Position numbers and translations under genes: made by a program. This document shows, one piece after another, positions 16,057 to 23,023 of a stretch of DNA of 64,000 nucleotides. The notes beneath the pieces were generated by a model. That model had not been told where the DNA came from, made no database searches, and worked only from the letters and a program-made list of their open reading frames with translations. The DNA is from Peptoniphilus obesi ph1. Lineage in GTDB: Bacteria > Bacillota > Clostridia > Tissierellales > Peptoniphilaceae. Position 1 is the stretch's first letter. Every line of letters starts with the position of its first letter. The DNA lies in the NCBI RefSeq assembly GCF_000311865.1, contig NZ_HE978580.1, forward strand, positions 243,086 to 307,085, read 5' to 3'.

Positions 16057-17170
16057 TATTAAATCCTCCAAATTCTTCTTTAACATTGTCAATTACAACT
16101 TCTTCTCTTTTATCATTAATGTTCACTAAGGTAAGTTTGCCTTTTGGTTTTTCTAATAAGTCGCTGATATTTTCATCAAAGACCTTCTTACCTAGTAACT
16201 TAGTCATAGCTGTGATGCCAAGTAACTTTTCTTCAAAGGGGTTAAATCCCAGTTCTCTTACTTTCTTAACTACTTCATCTTCATCTCTGTATCTTCTATT
16301 AGATCTTCCCTCAACGAGTTTTAGGTCCTTCCATCTATGGCCCCTCATTGCTTTTTCTAAAGCATAGGCCTTGATATCTTTGACCCATTGTTCCATTTCG
16401 TCTAGTCTTGGTAAAATCTTTTCAATTTCATCGTCAGATAGTTCTGGTGGTAGGGTAAATTCATCTTGTGCTAGTTTCAGATTCTCTTCTGCCCTTTTCC
16501 TGCATTTATTCTTAGCTTTGCAGAAGATGCACCATTCTCCACAAGAGAATTCCCCTTCTCCTTTGTAAGCTTTCTCTGCAATCTCTCGTACAGATTCTCC
16601 CCACTTATAAAGTTCTATCTTTTTAATTTCATAAGTTGAGATATTGCATCTTCTTGGTTGATAGATGTGAAGAACTACTTTCTCGATATCATAAATTCCA
16701 TCAAAGAGAGTCAATGCACCAAGTCCGTATAACATGAGTTGTGAATTCTCTTTAGCGTCTACTAAAACTCCTTGACCATACTTTAGATCTATTACATGAA
16801 GTTCTTTTCCTCCAACAACTACACAGTCAGCAGTTCCAAAGGACTCCTTAACATAGTCTGATAGGTCAAGTCTTTCTTCCACAAAGACGGCTGGGCTTTC
16901 GTACCTACTTATAACTTCCGTTACATATGAGGCATATCCTTCAGTTAGTTCATCCATTTCCTCATCATAAAAATCCAAATCGTCAGTAGGATCTTTTACA
17001 TCTAAACCTAATAACTTTTTAAGTTTATACTCTGCTAAGGCATGAGCTGATGTGCCTTCAAGCGCATAAGGACTAACCTCATCTTCATATTTTTGAGAGA
17101 GCCTAACACTTGGTGGACAGTGAATCCAGCGTGAACTACTTGATGCAGATAATATTGCGTGATCGCCCAT
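16046..17170 (-). CDS. DUF2800 (RecB-like PD-(D/E)XK) phage nuclease
   Basis: This 374-residue protein opens with ILSASSSSRWIHCPPSVRLS and then YALEGTSAHALAEYKL, the DUF2800 signature. The nuclease core is VVGGKELHVIDLKYGQG (D and the D-L-K triad). C-terminal to it, CGEWCIFCKAKNKCRKRAE provides a Cys cluster like the iron-sulfur staple of Cas4/AddB-type nucleases. It is likely a 5' exonuclease in phage recombination, paired with the DUF2815 ssDNA-binding protein downstream. The start overlaps the previous stop by one base (TGATG). Confidence 0.87.
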   Translation of the reverse strand: MGDHAILSASSSSRWIHCPPSVRLSQKYEDEVSPYALEGTSAHALAEYKLKKLLGLDVKDPTDDLDFYDEEMDELTEGYASYVTEVISRYESPAVFVEERLDLSDYVKESFGTADCVVVGGKELHVIDLKYGQGVLVDAKENSQLMLYGLGALTLFDGIYDIEKVVLHIYQPRRCNISTYEIKKIELYKWGESVREIAEKAYKGEGEFSCGEWCIFCKAKNKCRKRAEENLKLAQDEFTLPPELSDDEIEKILPRLDEMEQWVKDIKAYALEKAMRGHRWKDLKLVEGRSNRRYRDEDEVVKKVRELGFNPFEEKLLGITAMTKLLGKKVFDENISDLLEKPKGKLTLVNINDKREEVVIDNVKEEFGGFNNAK

Positions 17171-17466
17171 CAGAGTTTCTCCACATCTGCTATCAAGTCT
17201 TTATAGTTACTTGGTTCAATGTCAGATAACTTTTTAGCTCCATACTTTTCTAAGAGTTCTCTTATCTTAGCTGTATGGCCTAATCTTGATTTGTCGGCTA
17301 GTATTTTTCTAACATCTTCAATCTCATAGGTCTTTTCTTCTTGTTTTACCTTTTCTTCTTTAGGCAGTTCCTCATCACTTTCTAGTGCTGTGAGAAAGAC
17401 ACCTATACTAGATGCAAGATTCTCTGCATCTTCTTTTATTTCCATTAGTAGCTTTATTCTTGGCAC
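17170..17466 (-). CDS. Phage protein of unknown function (helical, early module)
   Basis: This 98-residue acidic protein consists of two parts: an N-terminal helix (EDAENLASSIGVFLTALE) and a C-terminal domain, YEIEDVRKILADKSRLG then KIRELLEKYGAKKLSDI. The second part looks like a SAP/HeH-type or Rho-N-like helical DNA-binding fold. Start GTG 17466 has AAGGAG six bases upstream. Similar phage proteins are often labelled rrp5-like without functional basis. It is coupled to the DUF2800 nuclease by a one-base overlap. Confidence 0.7.
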   Translation of the reverse strand: MPRIKLLMEIKEDAENLASSIGVFLTALESDEELPKEEKVKQEEKTYEIEDVRKILADKSRLGHTAKIRELLEKYGAKKLSDIEPSNYKDLIADVEKL

Positions 17467-17572
17467 TTTTTTCTCCTTTCTCTGGTTGCATTAATTCCAT
17501 AGCTATCTTCTTGGCAACAATTGAGATGGCTATTAAACTTTCTGCCATCTGTTCGTTTTTTACTAAGTCCAC
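17408..17572 (-). CDS. Small phage protein continuing the frame of a 48-base repeat array
   Basis: This 54-residue open frame starts with GTG 17572, preceded by AAAGGAGG at a good distance, and ends 59 bases inside the next gene. The core is NEQMAESLIAISIVAKKIAMEL, an amphipathic helix, and the C-terminus is Lys/Arg/Cys rich. The same frame runs upstream without a stop through four 16-codon repeats containing CPKEYE. The true product may therefore be longer, but no ATG, GTG or TTG exists upstream in that frame. Confidence 0.55.
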   Translation of the reverse strand: MDLVKNEQMAESLIAISIVAKKIAMELMQPEKGEKSAKNKATNGNKRRCRESCI

Positions 17573-17574
17573 TT

Positions 17575-17766
17575 TGTTCCTCCTTTCATACTCCTTGGGA
17601 CATTCATTAAATTTTTGAGTAAGATTTCTCCTCTCATACTCCTTAGGACATTTGCCTTCATTTTGAGTAAGTTGTATCTCCTCATACTTCTTAGGACATC
17701 CTGTTTGTATTTGAGTAAGACTTCTTCCCTCATATTCCTTAGGACATCTAGTAAGTTTTTGAGTAA
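17575..17766 (-). repeat. Four tandem 48-base direct repeats
   Basis: Units 17766-17719, 17718-17671, 17670-17623 and 17622-17575 each begin TTACTCAAA and share TGTCC(T/C)AAG. The period is exactly 48 bases. In one minus-strand frame all four units read LTQ-N4-CPK(E/K)YE-N3. Differences inside the conserved half are mostly third-position silent changes (CCT/CCC, GAA/GAG, AGA/AGG), which points to selection on that peptide frame. The frame continues into the small gene at 17572. Confidence 0.85.
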
Positions 17767-18285
17767 TTATTTTTTCCAGGGTCTTAATTTTTCTTGAATC
17801 TTTGGTAAATGCTTATTTTTGATGTTATTAACTGTTTTTTGGGATATTCCTACTACTTCTGCGACTTCTCTTTCTTTCATTTCGTAGAGGAAAAGTAGTT
17901 TTAGAACTTTTTTATCTCTTTCAGAAAATTCACTAATGACTTCTAAGAATGCTTCTTCTAAAAGTTTGTACGTTACTATTTCCTCAGTATTTTTAACGCT
18001 AGTTACTTCAAAGTCGTATTCTTCTTCAGCAACATCAAGGGATAAGGGAAGACCATATTCTTTTGTTTCGACAAAGCCTGTTTCTAAACTTCCTGCTTGG
18101 ACGTAGTTTCCATTTTTCTCAGCCACTGTTTTAATTCTGTCTTTATCTTGTAGTTCTTCTAAATTCTTGTAGGCTCTTTGGATTCTCTTTTTTTCTCTCC
18201 AGATTGGTTTCATATATTCTTTGTAGACTTCTTCACTAACTTCGATTTCTTTGCCATTTATTTCTAAATATCTTTTCTTTGCCAT
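17767..18285 (-). CDS. Phage sigma-70-like factor (region 4 HTH)
   Basis: This 172-residue protein has a charged N-terminal half (EINGKEIEVSEEVYKEYMKPIWREKK is reminiscent of phage sigma-like proteins). The C-terminal region-4 helix-turn-helix is FSERDKKVLKLLFLYEMKE then REVAEVVGISQKTVNNIKNKH. No clear region 2 is visible, so it may act as a sigma-like regulator and not as a full sigma factor. ATG 18285 follows AAGGAGG. It lies early in the lytic operon and probably activates downstream phage transcription. It ends one base before the 48-base repeat array. Confidence 0.8.
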   Translation of the reverse strand: MAKKRYLEINGKEIEVSEEVYKEYMKPIWREKKRIQRAYKNLEELQDKDRIKTVAEKNGNYVQAGSLETGFVETKEYGLPLSLDVAEEEYDFEVTSVKNTEEIVTYKLLEEAFLEVISEFSERDKKVLKLLFLYEMKEREVAEVVGISQKTVNNIKNKHLPKIQEKLRPWKK

Positions 18286-18311
18286 CTTTTGCCTCCTTGC
18301 AAAATCTCTAG

Positions 18312-18403
18312 ATCCGCAAGAAGGCCATCCGTAAAAACAAAAAAAGACGGCAATAGAAAACCATGATTTGGTTTTCCGACTGCCGTCTAGCGTTCTTGCG
18401 GAT
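18312..18403 (-). terminator. Nested hairpin with T7 tail (terminator or structured RNA)
   Basis: Outer arms ATCCGCAAGAA (18312-18322) and its complement (18393-18403) enclose a second hairpin: GACGGCA (18346-18352) with TGCCGTC (18381-18387), continued by AAAACC/GGTTTT. On the minus strand the inner hairpin is followed by seven T, a standard terminator. The outer 11-base arm lies beyond the T tract, so full folding would compete with or extend past termination. Confidence 0.7.
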
Positions 18404-18408
18404 ATCTT

Positions 18409-18543
18409 TTACTTATTTAAAATTTTAATTTCGCCTTTAACTACATAGGCTATGGTTGTACTTTTACCTCGCCTGATAGTTAGCTTTTTCTTGTCTTCAC
18501 TAATATCACAGACTCTTTTTCCTTCTTTGTTTCTTATTTCTAT
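18409..18543 (-). CDS. Small phage protein with apparent AUA start
   Basis: This 44-residue frame reads IEIRNKEGKRVCDISEDKKK and continues LTIRRGKSTTIAYVVKGEIK, a beta-rich small protein resembling short phage early proteins that begin with M-E-I. The first codon is ATA (18543-18541), seven bases after a perfect AAGGAGG. No ATG, GTG or TTG exists in frame. Either AUA is used as a near-cognate start or the gene has lost its start codon. It is flanked by two hairpins, so it is a self-contained transcription unit. Confidence 0.55.
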   Translation of the reverse strand: MEIRNKEGKRVCDISEDKKKLTIRRGKSTTIAYVVKGEIKILNK

Positions 18544-18565
18544 AGGATCACCTCCTTAATATAAA

Positions 18566-18608
18566 AATAGCCAGATGAGTTTCCTTTTGAATACTCATCC
18601 GGCTATTT
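18566..18608 (-). terminator. Bidirectional hairpin terminator
   Basis: AAATAGCCAGATGAGT-type arms (18566-18580 with 18593-18608, one mismatch) with a 12-base loop are followed on the minus strand by a TTTTTA tail. It closes the zinc-ribbon gene at 18620. Confidence 0.75.
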
Positions 18609-18619
18609 GATAGTTACAT

Positions 18620-18784
18620 TTACTTCTTTGCTCGGTATGGTTTTTTCTTATTTTTGTTTGATATTTCCAGTGTTGAGATTTTCCCACAGTGTGGACATTT
18701 TGCTGCTATCTTTATTTTCTCTAAAGGAATTCTTGATACATCAAAAAATCTCTTTTTACAGACTGGACATGCCATTTGTTCCAT
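18620..18784 (-). CDS. Small zinc-ribbon (Com-like) phage protein
   Basis: This 54-residue protein starts MEQMACPVCKKRFFDVS. It carries a second knuckle, KCPHCGKIS, at residues 30-35, so two CxxC pairs form one zinc ribbon. A lysine-rich tail follows. It resembles the Mu Com-type and other small phage zinc-ribbon regulators that bind RNA or DNA. ATG 18784 has a strong AAGGAGG. It is the first gene after the terminator of the repressor unit. A copy of the repressor-type palindrome (18806-18823) lies in its leader, so it may be the first early lytic gene. Confidence 0.8.
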   Translation of the reverse strand: MEQMACPVCKKRFFDVSRIPLEKIKIAAKCPHCGKISTLEISNKNKKKPYRAKK

Positions 18785-18805
18785 AATACCTCCTTATCTT
18801 TCCTT

Positions 18806-18823
18806 GTTAGCTTCTTTGCTAAT
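18806..18823. promoter_or_regulatory. Operator candidate copy 1 (GTTAGC-N6-GCTAAT)
   Basis: The 18-base semi-palindrome GTTAGC-N6-GCTAAT matches in both arms the one at 20036-20053 in the repressor promoter region. It lies in the leader of the first gene after the repressor unit, as expected for a phage repressor operator. I could not find a convincing -35/-10 pair beside it. Confidence 0.55.
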
Positions 18824-18832
18824 TTCTTTCTT

Positions 18833-18858
18833 AAAAAAATATAGCTACGCTATATTTT
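18833..18858 (-). terminator. Intrinsic terminator of the repressor-ImmA unit
   Basis: AAAATATAGC (18836-18845) and GCTATATTTT (18849-18858) form a 10-pair stem with a three-base loop, followed on the minus strand by seven T. It overlaps the ImmA stop codon and separates the lysogeny unit from the early genes. Confidence 0.85.
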
Positions 18859-19642
18859 AAAAACTAAATTCGTTATATAGTTCTTTTGTTAACTCAAAGT
18901 CGTTAGGTGCATAGCCTAATACTTTTAATCGAACTAATGCTGCTGTTTTTGATACTTGGAATTGCTCTGATACTTTCATGATGAAATCAAATAGATAAGT
19001 TTCATCCTTAATGTGCTTATCATAACCTAGATAGTATAAATACTTTATAATCGCTTTTTTATTCATCAAAAGACAAGAAGCAAATGTATTCGCCTGCCAT
19101 TCTATTGTATCCATAAATCCCCAACGCTTAGTTTTCTTCTTATTAACATCGCCAGTTCGACAAGCTAGCGAAGCAGGCTTTTCTTCTTCATTAAAAAAAG
19201 ATATTTGGTTTGGATCTCTATAGAATACACACGGATGGATTACTCCATGTCCACATTCATGAGCTAGGGTAAACCTTCTAAATCCTTTATCTCTTGGATT
19301 GTCTAATTGTTTATCTATTAGAATAGTATTGGCTCTATCTGTAAGATATTCTAGTTCCCATTGTCCCGTTTCAACATTTGGCATTAGGCTTTTCATTGTT
19401 CTTATTACTTGGTCATCATTAAAGACCATCATTCCTGCATAGCATCCGTTATGAGATAAGTAGGCATACTCAACACTAAACCCTAAATCAAATTCTGCCA
19501 GTCCTTCAATATCTACTGCTTCAAAATTCTCGATTGCAGAAGGACAATATTTATTGAGAATATTCTCGGTCAGTGATTCAATTTGATCTAAAGTGATAAA
19601 TGGAGCACCTGTACTTGATTTGTTGAAGTTATATTGATACAT
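18857..19642 (-). CDS. ImmA/IrrE-family metallopeptidase
   Basis: This 261-residue zinc peptidase has the catalytic helix RFTLAHECGHGVIHP (HExxH) near residue 128. In the C-terminal part, WQANTFASCLLMNKKAI fits the E/N-x-x-A-x-x-F-A pattern of ImmA proteins. Enzymes of this group cleave the phage repressor after DNA damage. The gene lies two bases behind the HTH repressor stop, the normal regulatory pair, and is followed by a terminator. It lacks a membrane segment. The order (repressor then peptidase in one operon) matches ICEBs1 ImmR-ImmA. Confidence 0.9.
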   Translation of the reverse strand: MYQYNFNKSSTGAPFITLDQIESLTENILNKYCPSAIENFEAVDIEGLAEFDLGFSVEYAYLSHNGCYAGMMVFNDDQVIRTMKSLMPNVETGQWELEYLTDRANTILIDKQLDNPRDKGFRRFTLAHECGHGVIHPCVFYRDPNQISFFNEEEKPASLACRTGDVNKKKTKRWGFMDTIEWQANTFASCLLMNKKAIIKYLYYLGYDKHIKDETYLFDFIMKVSEQFQVSKTAALVRLKVLGYAPNDFELTKELYNEFSF

Positions 19643-19644
19643 GC

Positions 19645-20016
19645 CTACCTCTCTTTTTCAATTTCTTCAATGAATTTTATCCACTCTTCTTCTTTAACAT
19701 CTAAGTCTCTAGCCTTTCTCAAAGCTACGCTTAAGCCTTTAGTCTTTAAAATATACTCTGGCAAATCAGGTGCCACCGTATTTCTTTGCTTTCCAGCTAA
19801 ATCCATCATAATGGATGATTCTTCTTCATCCAAATTTAATATTTTAGCAATTTGGTTCAACCTATCTAAGTCAAAAGAGTCTCTTTTTCCTTTCTCTACA
19901 TCGCTTAGATACGGTGAGGAAATATTAAGCCTGTCCGCCATATCTTTTAAGGTGATTCTTAAATCCTTTCTCTTCTGAGAAATAAAATCCCCAAAAGTCA
20001 GTTCGTGATTGTTCAT
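19645..20016 (-). CDS. XRE-family phage repressor (cI/ImmR-like)
   Basis: This 123-residue repressor has an N-terminal Xre helix-turn-helix (FISQKRKDLRITLKDMADRL then SSPYLSDVEKGKR, residues about 12-45). A short helical C-terminal region follows, which is likely for oligomerisation and as a target of the adjacent ImmA peptidase. ATG 20016 has AGGAGG. It is driven by the perfect promoter at 20062-20090. A palindrome between promoter and gene (20036-20053), repeated at 18806-18823, is the best candidate operator. It is the outermost phage gene in this window. Confidence 0.9.
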   Translation of the reverse strand: MNNHELTFGDFISQKRKDLRITLKDMADRLNISSPYLSDVEKGKRDSFDLDRLNQIAKILNLDEEESSIMMDLAGKQRNTVAPDLPEYILKTKGLSVALRKARDLDVKEEEWIKFIEEIEKER

Positions 20017-20035
20017 GATTACCTCCTATTACATT

Positions 20036-20090
20036 ATTAGCTAATCTGCTAACTTGTTTATATTCTACAACTTATTAATTCGCTTGTCAA
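20036..20090 (-). promoter_or_regulatory. Repressor promoter and operator candidate copy 2
   Basis: On the minus strand TTGACA (20090-20085) and TAGAAT (20067-20062) are 17 bases apart. Downstream of the start lies GTTAGC-N6-GCTAAT (20053-20036), identical in both arms to the palindrome at 18806-18823. This position suits autoregulation of the repressor. Confidence 0.75.
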
Positions 20091-20094
20091 GTCC

Positions 20095-20137
20095 AAATAT
20101 CTATTCTGTTCACTCTCCCTATAAATATCTATCCTGT
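20095..20137. repeat. Pair of 15-base direct repeats upstream of the repressor promoter
   Basis: AAATATCTATTCTGT (20095-20109) recurs at 20123-20137 with one change (T to C), start-to-start distance 28 bases. The pair lies between the repressor promoter and the host terminator, at the prophage edge. It may be a regulator-binding or attachment-related site. Confidence 0.5.
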
Positions 20138-20193
20138 CTATACACCCCTATGATTTTTACTATTGATATGTTACCACGAGGTATTTTTAAAAT

Positions 20194-20238
20194 AAAAAAA
20201 TGGCTTTTAAGATTTCTTAAAAAATCCTAAAAGCCATT
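20194..20238 (-). terminator. Intrinsic terminator of rlmD
   Basis: AATGGCTTTTA (20199-20209) and TAAAAGCCATT (20228-20238) form an 11-pair stem extended by AT pairs, with seven T on the minus strand. It ends the host cvfB-rlmD operon just before the prophage. Confidence 0.85.
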
Positions 20239-20266
20239 GATTTCAACAGTTTTATATCTTGTTATT

Positions 20267-21544
20267 CTATTTTCTTGACATCAATACTATAGTCTCCACA
20301 TGTACTGTGTTTGGAAACATATCTACTAATGATATTTTTTCAATTTCATATTTTTCTTTTAATATTTTCAAGTCTCTTGCTTGGGTTGCTGGGTTACATG
20401 ATATATAGACTATTTTTTCTATGTTTTTACTTTCTAATAGTTCTTCTACCAGGTCTTTGTGGAGGCCTGATCTTGGTGGGTCTAGGATTATTTTATTTAT
20501 TCCTTGGTATTTTTCGCTGATTTTTTCTATTATATTTTCTGATTTTTCTGCTACAAAGTTTGCATTTTCTATTTTATTGATTATCGCATTTTTTCTTGCA
20601 TTTTTTATTGCTTCTTCTACTATTTCTACTCCAAGGACTTCTCCTGATTTTTCTGCTACTGATAGTGAAATTGATCCTACTCCACAATATAGGTCTAGAA
20701 TTTTGTCTTCTTCTTTTGGATCTAAATAATCGATTGCTAGATTATATAGTTTTTCTGTTTGCTGTCTATTTATTTGAAAGAAGGATTGGGGTGATATTTC
20801 AAATTCTAGGTCATTTATTTTATCTACTATTTTGTCTTGTCCATAGATTTTTCTGAAATTTTTGCCATATCTAAATCTCTTGTTTGTATTTATATTTTCA
20901 TATAGTGATACGAGTTTTAGGTCTAGGAGTTTGTTTAGGATGGTGTTGGTGTTTTTTATTTTTCCATCTGCTATTAGGATAACCATCAGTTCGCCCTTGT
21001 AGTTGGACCTTATTACAAGGTCTGTTATGTTATAGAAGTTATTTATTTCGTTTAGGGATCTTATGGCTTGGTTGATTGGATCTTCTGCTAATAGACAGCT
21101 TTTTATTGGAACAAATTCGTTGGAGTCTTTTGAAAAGTATCCTATTTTATTTTCTTTAACTTTAAGCTGGATGTTATTCCTATATTTATAGCCTTGGTCC
21201 ATGTAGATTGACTTGTCTAGTTTTTTATCGATTTGACTTATTGCCGCTATTCTTTTTAGGTCTTGGATTAATTTGTCTTTTTTCCATTCGATTTGTTTTT
21301 TATAGTCATAGTTTAAAAAGTCGCAGCCACCACATTTTTTAAAGTAGGGGCATTTTGCTTCTACTCTATCTTCTGATGGGTCTATGATTTTTGCAATTTT
21401 TGCATTTGCATATTTTTTTGTTTTCTTTGTAACTATGACTTCTAAAAGATCGCCTATTACTGCCTTATCTACAAATACTAAGCCTTGGTCCGTTTTGGCA
21501 AGTCCTCTGCCTTTAAAGTCGTAATCTATTATTTTTACTTTCAT
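20267..21544 (-). CDS. rlmD: 23S rRNA (uracil-C5)-methyltransferase, RlmD/RumA family
   Basis: The 425-residue enzyme methylates C5 of a uracil in 23S rRNA (U1939 in E. coli numbering for RlmD; Firmicute homologues may act elsewhere or at two sites). It has an N-terminal TRAM domain, then the iron-sulfur motif CPYFKKCGGCDF (near residue 63). The SAM-binding loop is LDLYCGVGSISLSVA, followed by ILDPPRSGLH and the catalytic Cys in YISCNPATQARDL. It overlaps or abuts the cvfB gene start-to-stop and has its own terminator. It is complete, so the prophage did not disrupt it. All key residues are present. Confidence 0.93.
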   Translation of the reverse strand: MKVKIIDYDFKGRGLAKTDQGLVFVDKAVIGDLLEVIVTKKTKKYANAKIAKIIDPSEDRVEAKCPYFKKCGGCDFLNYDYKKQIEWKKDKLIQDLKRIAAISQIDKKLDKSIYMDQGYKYRNNIQLKVKENKIGYFSKDSNEFVPIKSCLLAEDPINQAIRSLNEINNFYNITDLVIRSNYKGELMVILIADGKIKNTNTILNKLLDLKLVSLYENINTNKRFRYGKNFRKIYGQDKIVDKINDLEFEISPQSFFQINRQQTEKLYNLAIDYLDPKEEDKILDLYCGVGSISLSVAEKSGEVLGVEIVEEAIKNARKNAIINKIENANFVAEKSENIIEKISEKYQGINKIILDPPRSGLHKDLVEELLESKNIEKIVYISCNPATQARDLKILKEKYEIEKISLVDMFPNTVHVETIVLMSRK

Positions 21545-22356
21545 TATTTTCTTAGCTCAATTCTTTCTGGGAAAAGTTTTACTTTTTCTTGTTTGTATAA
21601 AGCACCACATGCTCTTTTGAAGGCTCTTTTTGAAAGTCCTGTCATGGCTTTTATTTTTTCTGAGTCTGATTTGTCTCCTATTTCAAGTTTTCCATTATTT
21701 TCTTTTAATAGTTTTTCTATATCATCTGCATCTTTATCCATTTGTTTGTAGGATTTTTGTCTTATTGTTAGGGTTATTAAATCATTTTTTAAGACTCTTT
21801 GTACTCTTGCGTTGACTTCATCTCCGATTTTATAGATGCCTTTTAGTTCTTCTTTTGGAATCATTCCGTCGTATATTCCATCAACTGCAACCATGGCTCC
21901 TCTATGGTCTATGTCATAGATTACACCTTTTACTAAGTCATTTGATTTATATTTTTCATTTTTTTTCAATCTTTCTTTGATGTTCATGCTCACGCAAAAT
22001 CTGTTTGATTTATCTATATAAAGGGTCATTAGATAGTGTTCTCCAACTTCTATCCTGCCCTTTTTTTCTTGGTATGGTAGGAATATATCTTTGTCTAATC
22101 CTATGTCAACGAAATAACCGAATTTTGTTTTTGCTACAACTTTTAAGTTTCCTATTCCGTTTACATCAATTATTGGCATTTTTTCTGTTGCAATCCTATC
22201 TCCATCTGGCCCATCGTAAACAAATACATCTATTTTATCGCCTTCTTTTAGGTTTTTACTGTATTCTTTTGCTTGTATTTCTTCTCTTCCGTCTGTTAAT
22301 ATTATTTTGTTTTTCAATATTTTTTCTACTTTAAGTTTATGCTTTCCTAATTTCAT
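21544..22356 (-). CDS. cvfB: CvfB-family S1-domain RNA-binding protein
   Basis: This 270-residue protein has tandem S1-like domains: DGREEIQAKEYSKNLKEGD, then VVAKTKFGYFVDIGLDKDIFLP, then GVIYDIDHRGAMVAVDGIYDGMIP. It ends in a winged-helix tail (KAMTGLSKRAFKRACGALYKQ) typical of CvfB/YitL. The family binds RNA and affects virulence gene expression and translation in staphylococci. Its stop overlaps the rlmD start, indicating coupling of two RNA-related functions. It overlaps the preceding unknown gene by 20 bases. Confidence 0.88.
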   Translation of the reverse strand: MKLGKHKLKVEKILKNKIILTDGREEIQAKEYSKNLKEGDKIDVFVYDGPDGDRIATEKMPIIDVNGIGNLKVVAKTKFGYFVDIGLDKDIFLPYQEKKGRIEVGEHYLMTLYIDKSNRFCVSMNIKERLKKNEKYKSNDLVKGVIYDIDHRGAMVAVDGIYDGMIPKEELKGIYKIGDEVNARVQRVLKNDLITLTIRQKSYKQMDKDADDIEKLLKENNGKLEIGDKSDSEKIKAMTGLSKRAFKRACGALYKQEKVKLFPERIELRK

Positions 22357-22879
22357 ATTTTTCCTCTATTTCTATATTTTCAATTTTTCTATAAATACTG
22401 TCTCTTACTAATTCAAATATTCCCAAATTTTTTAGGGCTTCAAGGGATGGTTCTCTAAATTCTTCTAATAAGGCAAGGTCTGCTAGGATTTTTATTGCTG
22501 TTCTGTAATTTTCTAGTGGATAAAATCTGCAAAGATAAATCCCAAGTTTTATTGTTTCTTTGCAAAAACTATTTCTCATAAGAAGTATGGATAGACCTGG
22601 AAATCTTTGATATTCAATATTTTCTATAGAAAATAAGAAGTTTTGAAACTTATCTTTTATTTCTTCAAATTCATGGTCTTTAAAGTAAGCATCAAATTCT
22701 GTAAGTGCTTTTTTATCTTTACTAAAAAAATCAAAAAATGCTTTTTCTAGTCCTTCTATATTTCTGTCTTTACTTTCTACTTTTTCAAATATTATACATA
22801 TCTTTTGCTCTTGGTCTATAAAGTTTTTTAATTTATTGTATATGCTTATTTCTTGTTTTTTCTTTTTAAATATTTTCAT
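22337..22879 (-). CDS. Conserved-looking helical protein of unknown function
   Basis: I do not recognise this 180-residue protein. It is soluble, lysine and glutamate rich and almost entirely helical (for example FIDQEQKICIIFEKVESK and GLEKAFFDFFSKDKKALTEF). A hydrophobic HEAT/TPR-like second half includes GIYLCRFYPLENYRTAIKIL and LADLALLEEFREPSLEALK. Its end overlaps the cvfB start by 20 bases, so it is the first gene of a cvfB-rlmD operon. The HEAT-like look is an impression and not a motif match. Confidence 0.75.
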   Translation of the reverse strand: MKIFKKKKQEISIYNKLKNFIDQEQKICIIFEKVESKDRNIEGLEKAFFDFFSKDKKALTEFDAYFKDHEFEEIKDKFQNFLFSIENIEYQRFPGLSILLMRNSFCKETIKLGIYLCRFYPLENYRTAIKILADLALLEEFREPSLEALKNLGIFELVRDSIYRKIENIEIEEKYEIRKA

Positions 22880-23023
22880 TATCTAATCACTAATATTAGT
22901 TTATCACAAGTTAAATTCTTATCTGAGATTATTTTACTAAAAATAGTCGCTTTATTGTATATAATATAGGTTAGTATGTTAGTATAATAAATTTAATTGT
23001 TTATTATCTTTTGTGAGGTCGAT

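Noticed and set aside
17575..17766. CRISPR array
   Set aside because: The units are contiguous 48-base repeats without unique spacers of constant length, and they share a coding-like frame.
18833..18858. Promoter of early lytic genes
   Set aside because: The only clear signal is a terminator for ImmA. No -35/-10 pair with proper spacing was found beside the operator-like palindrome.
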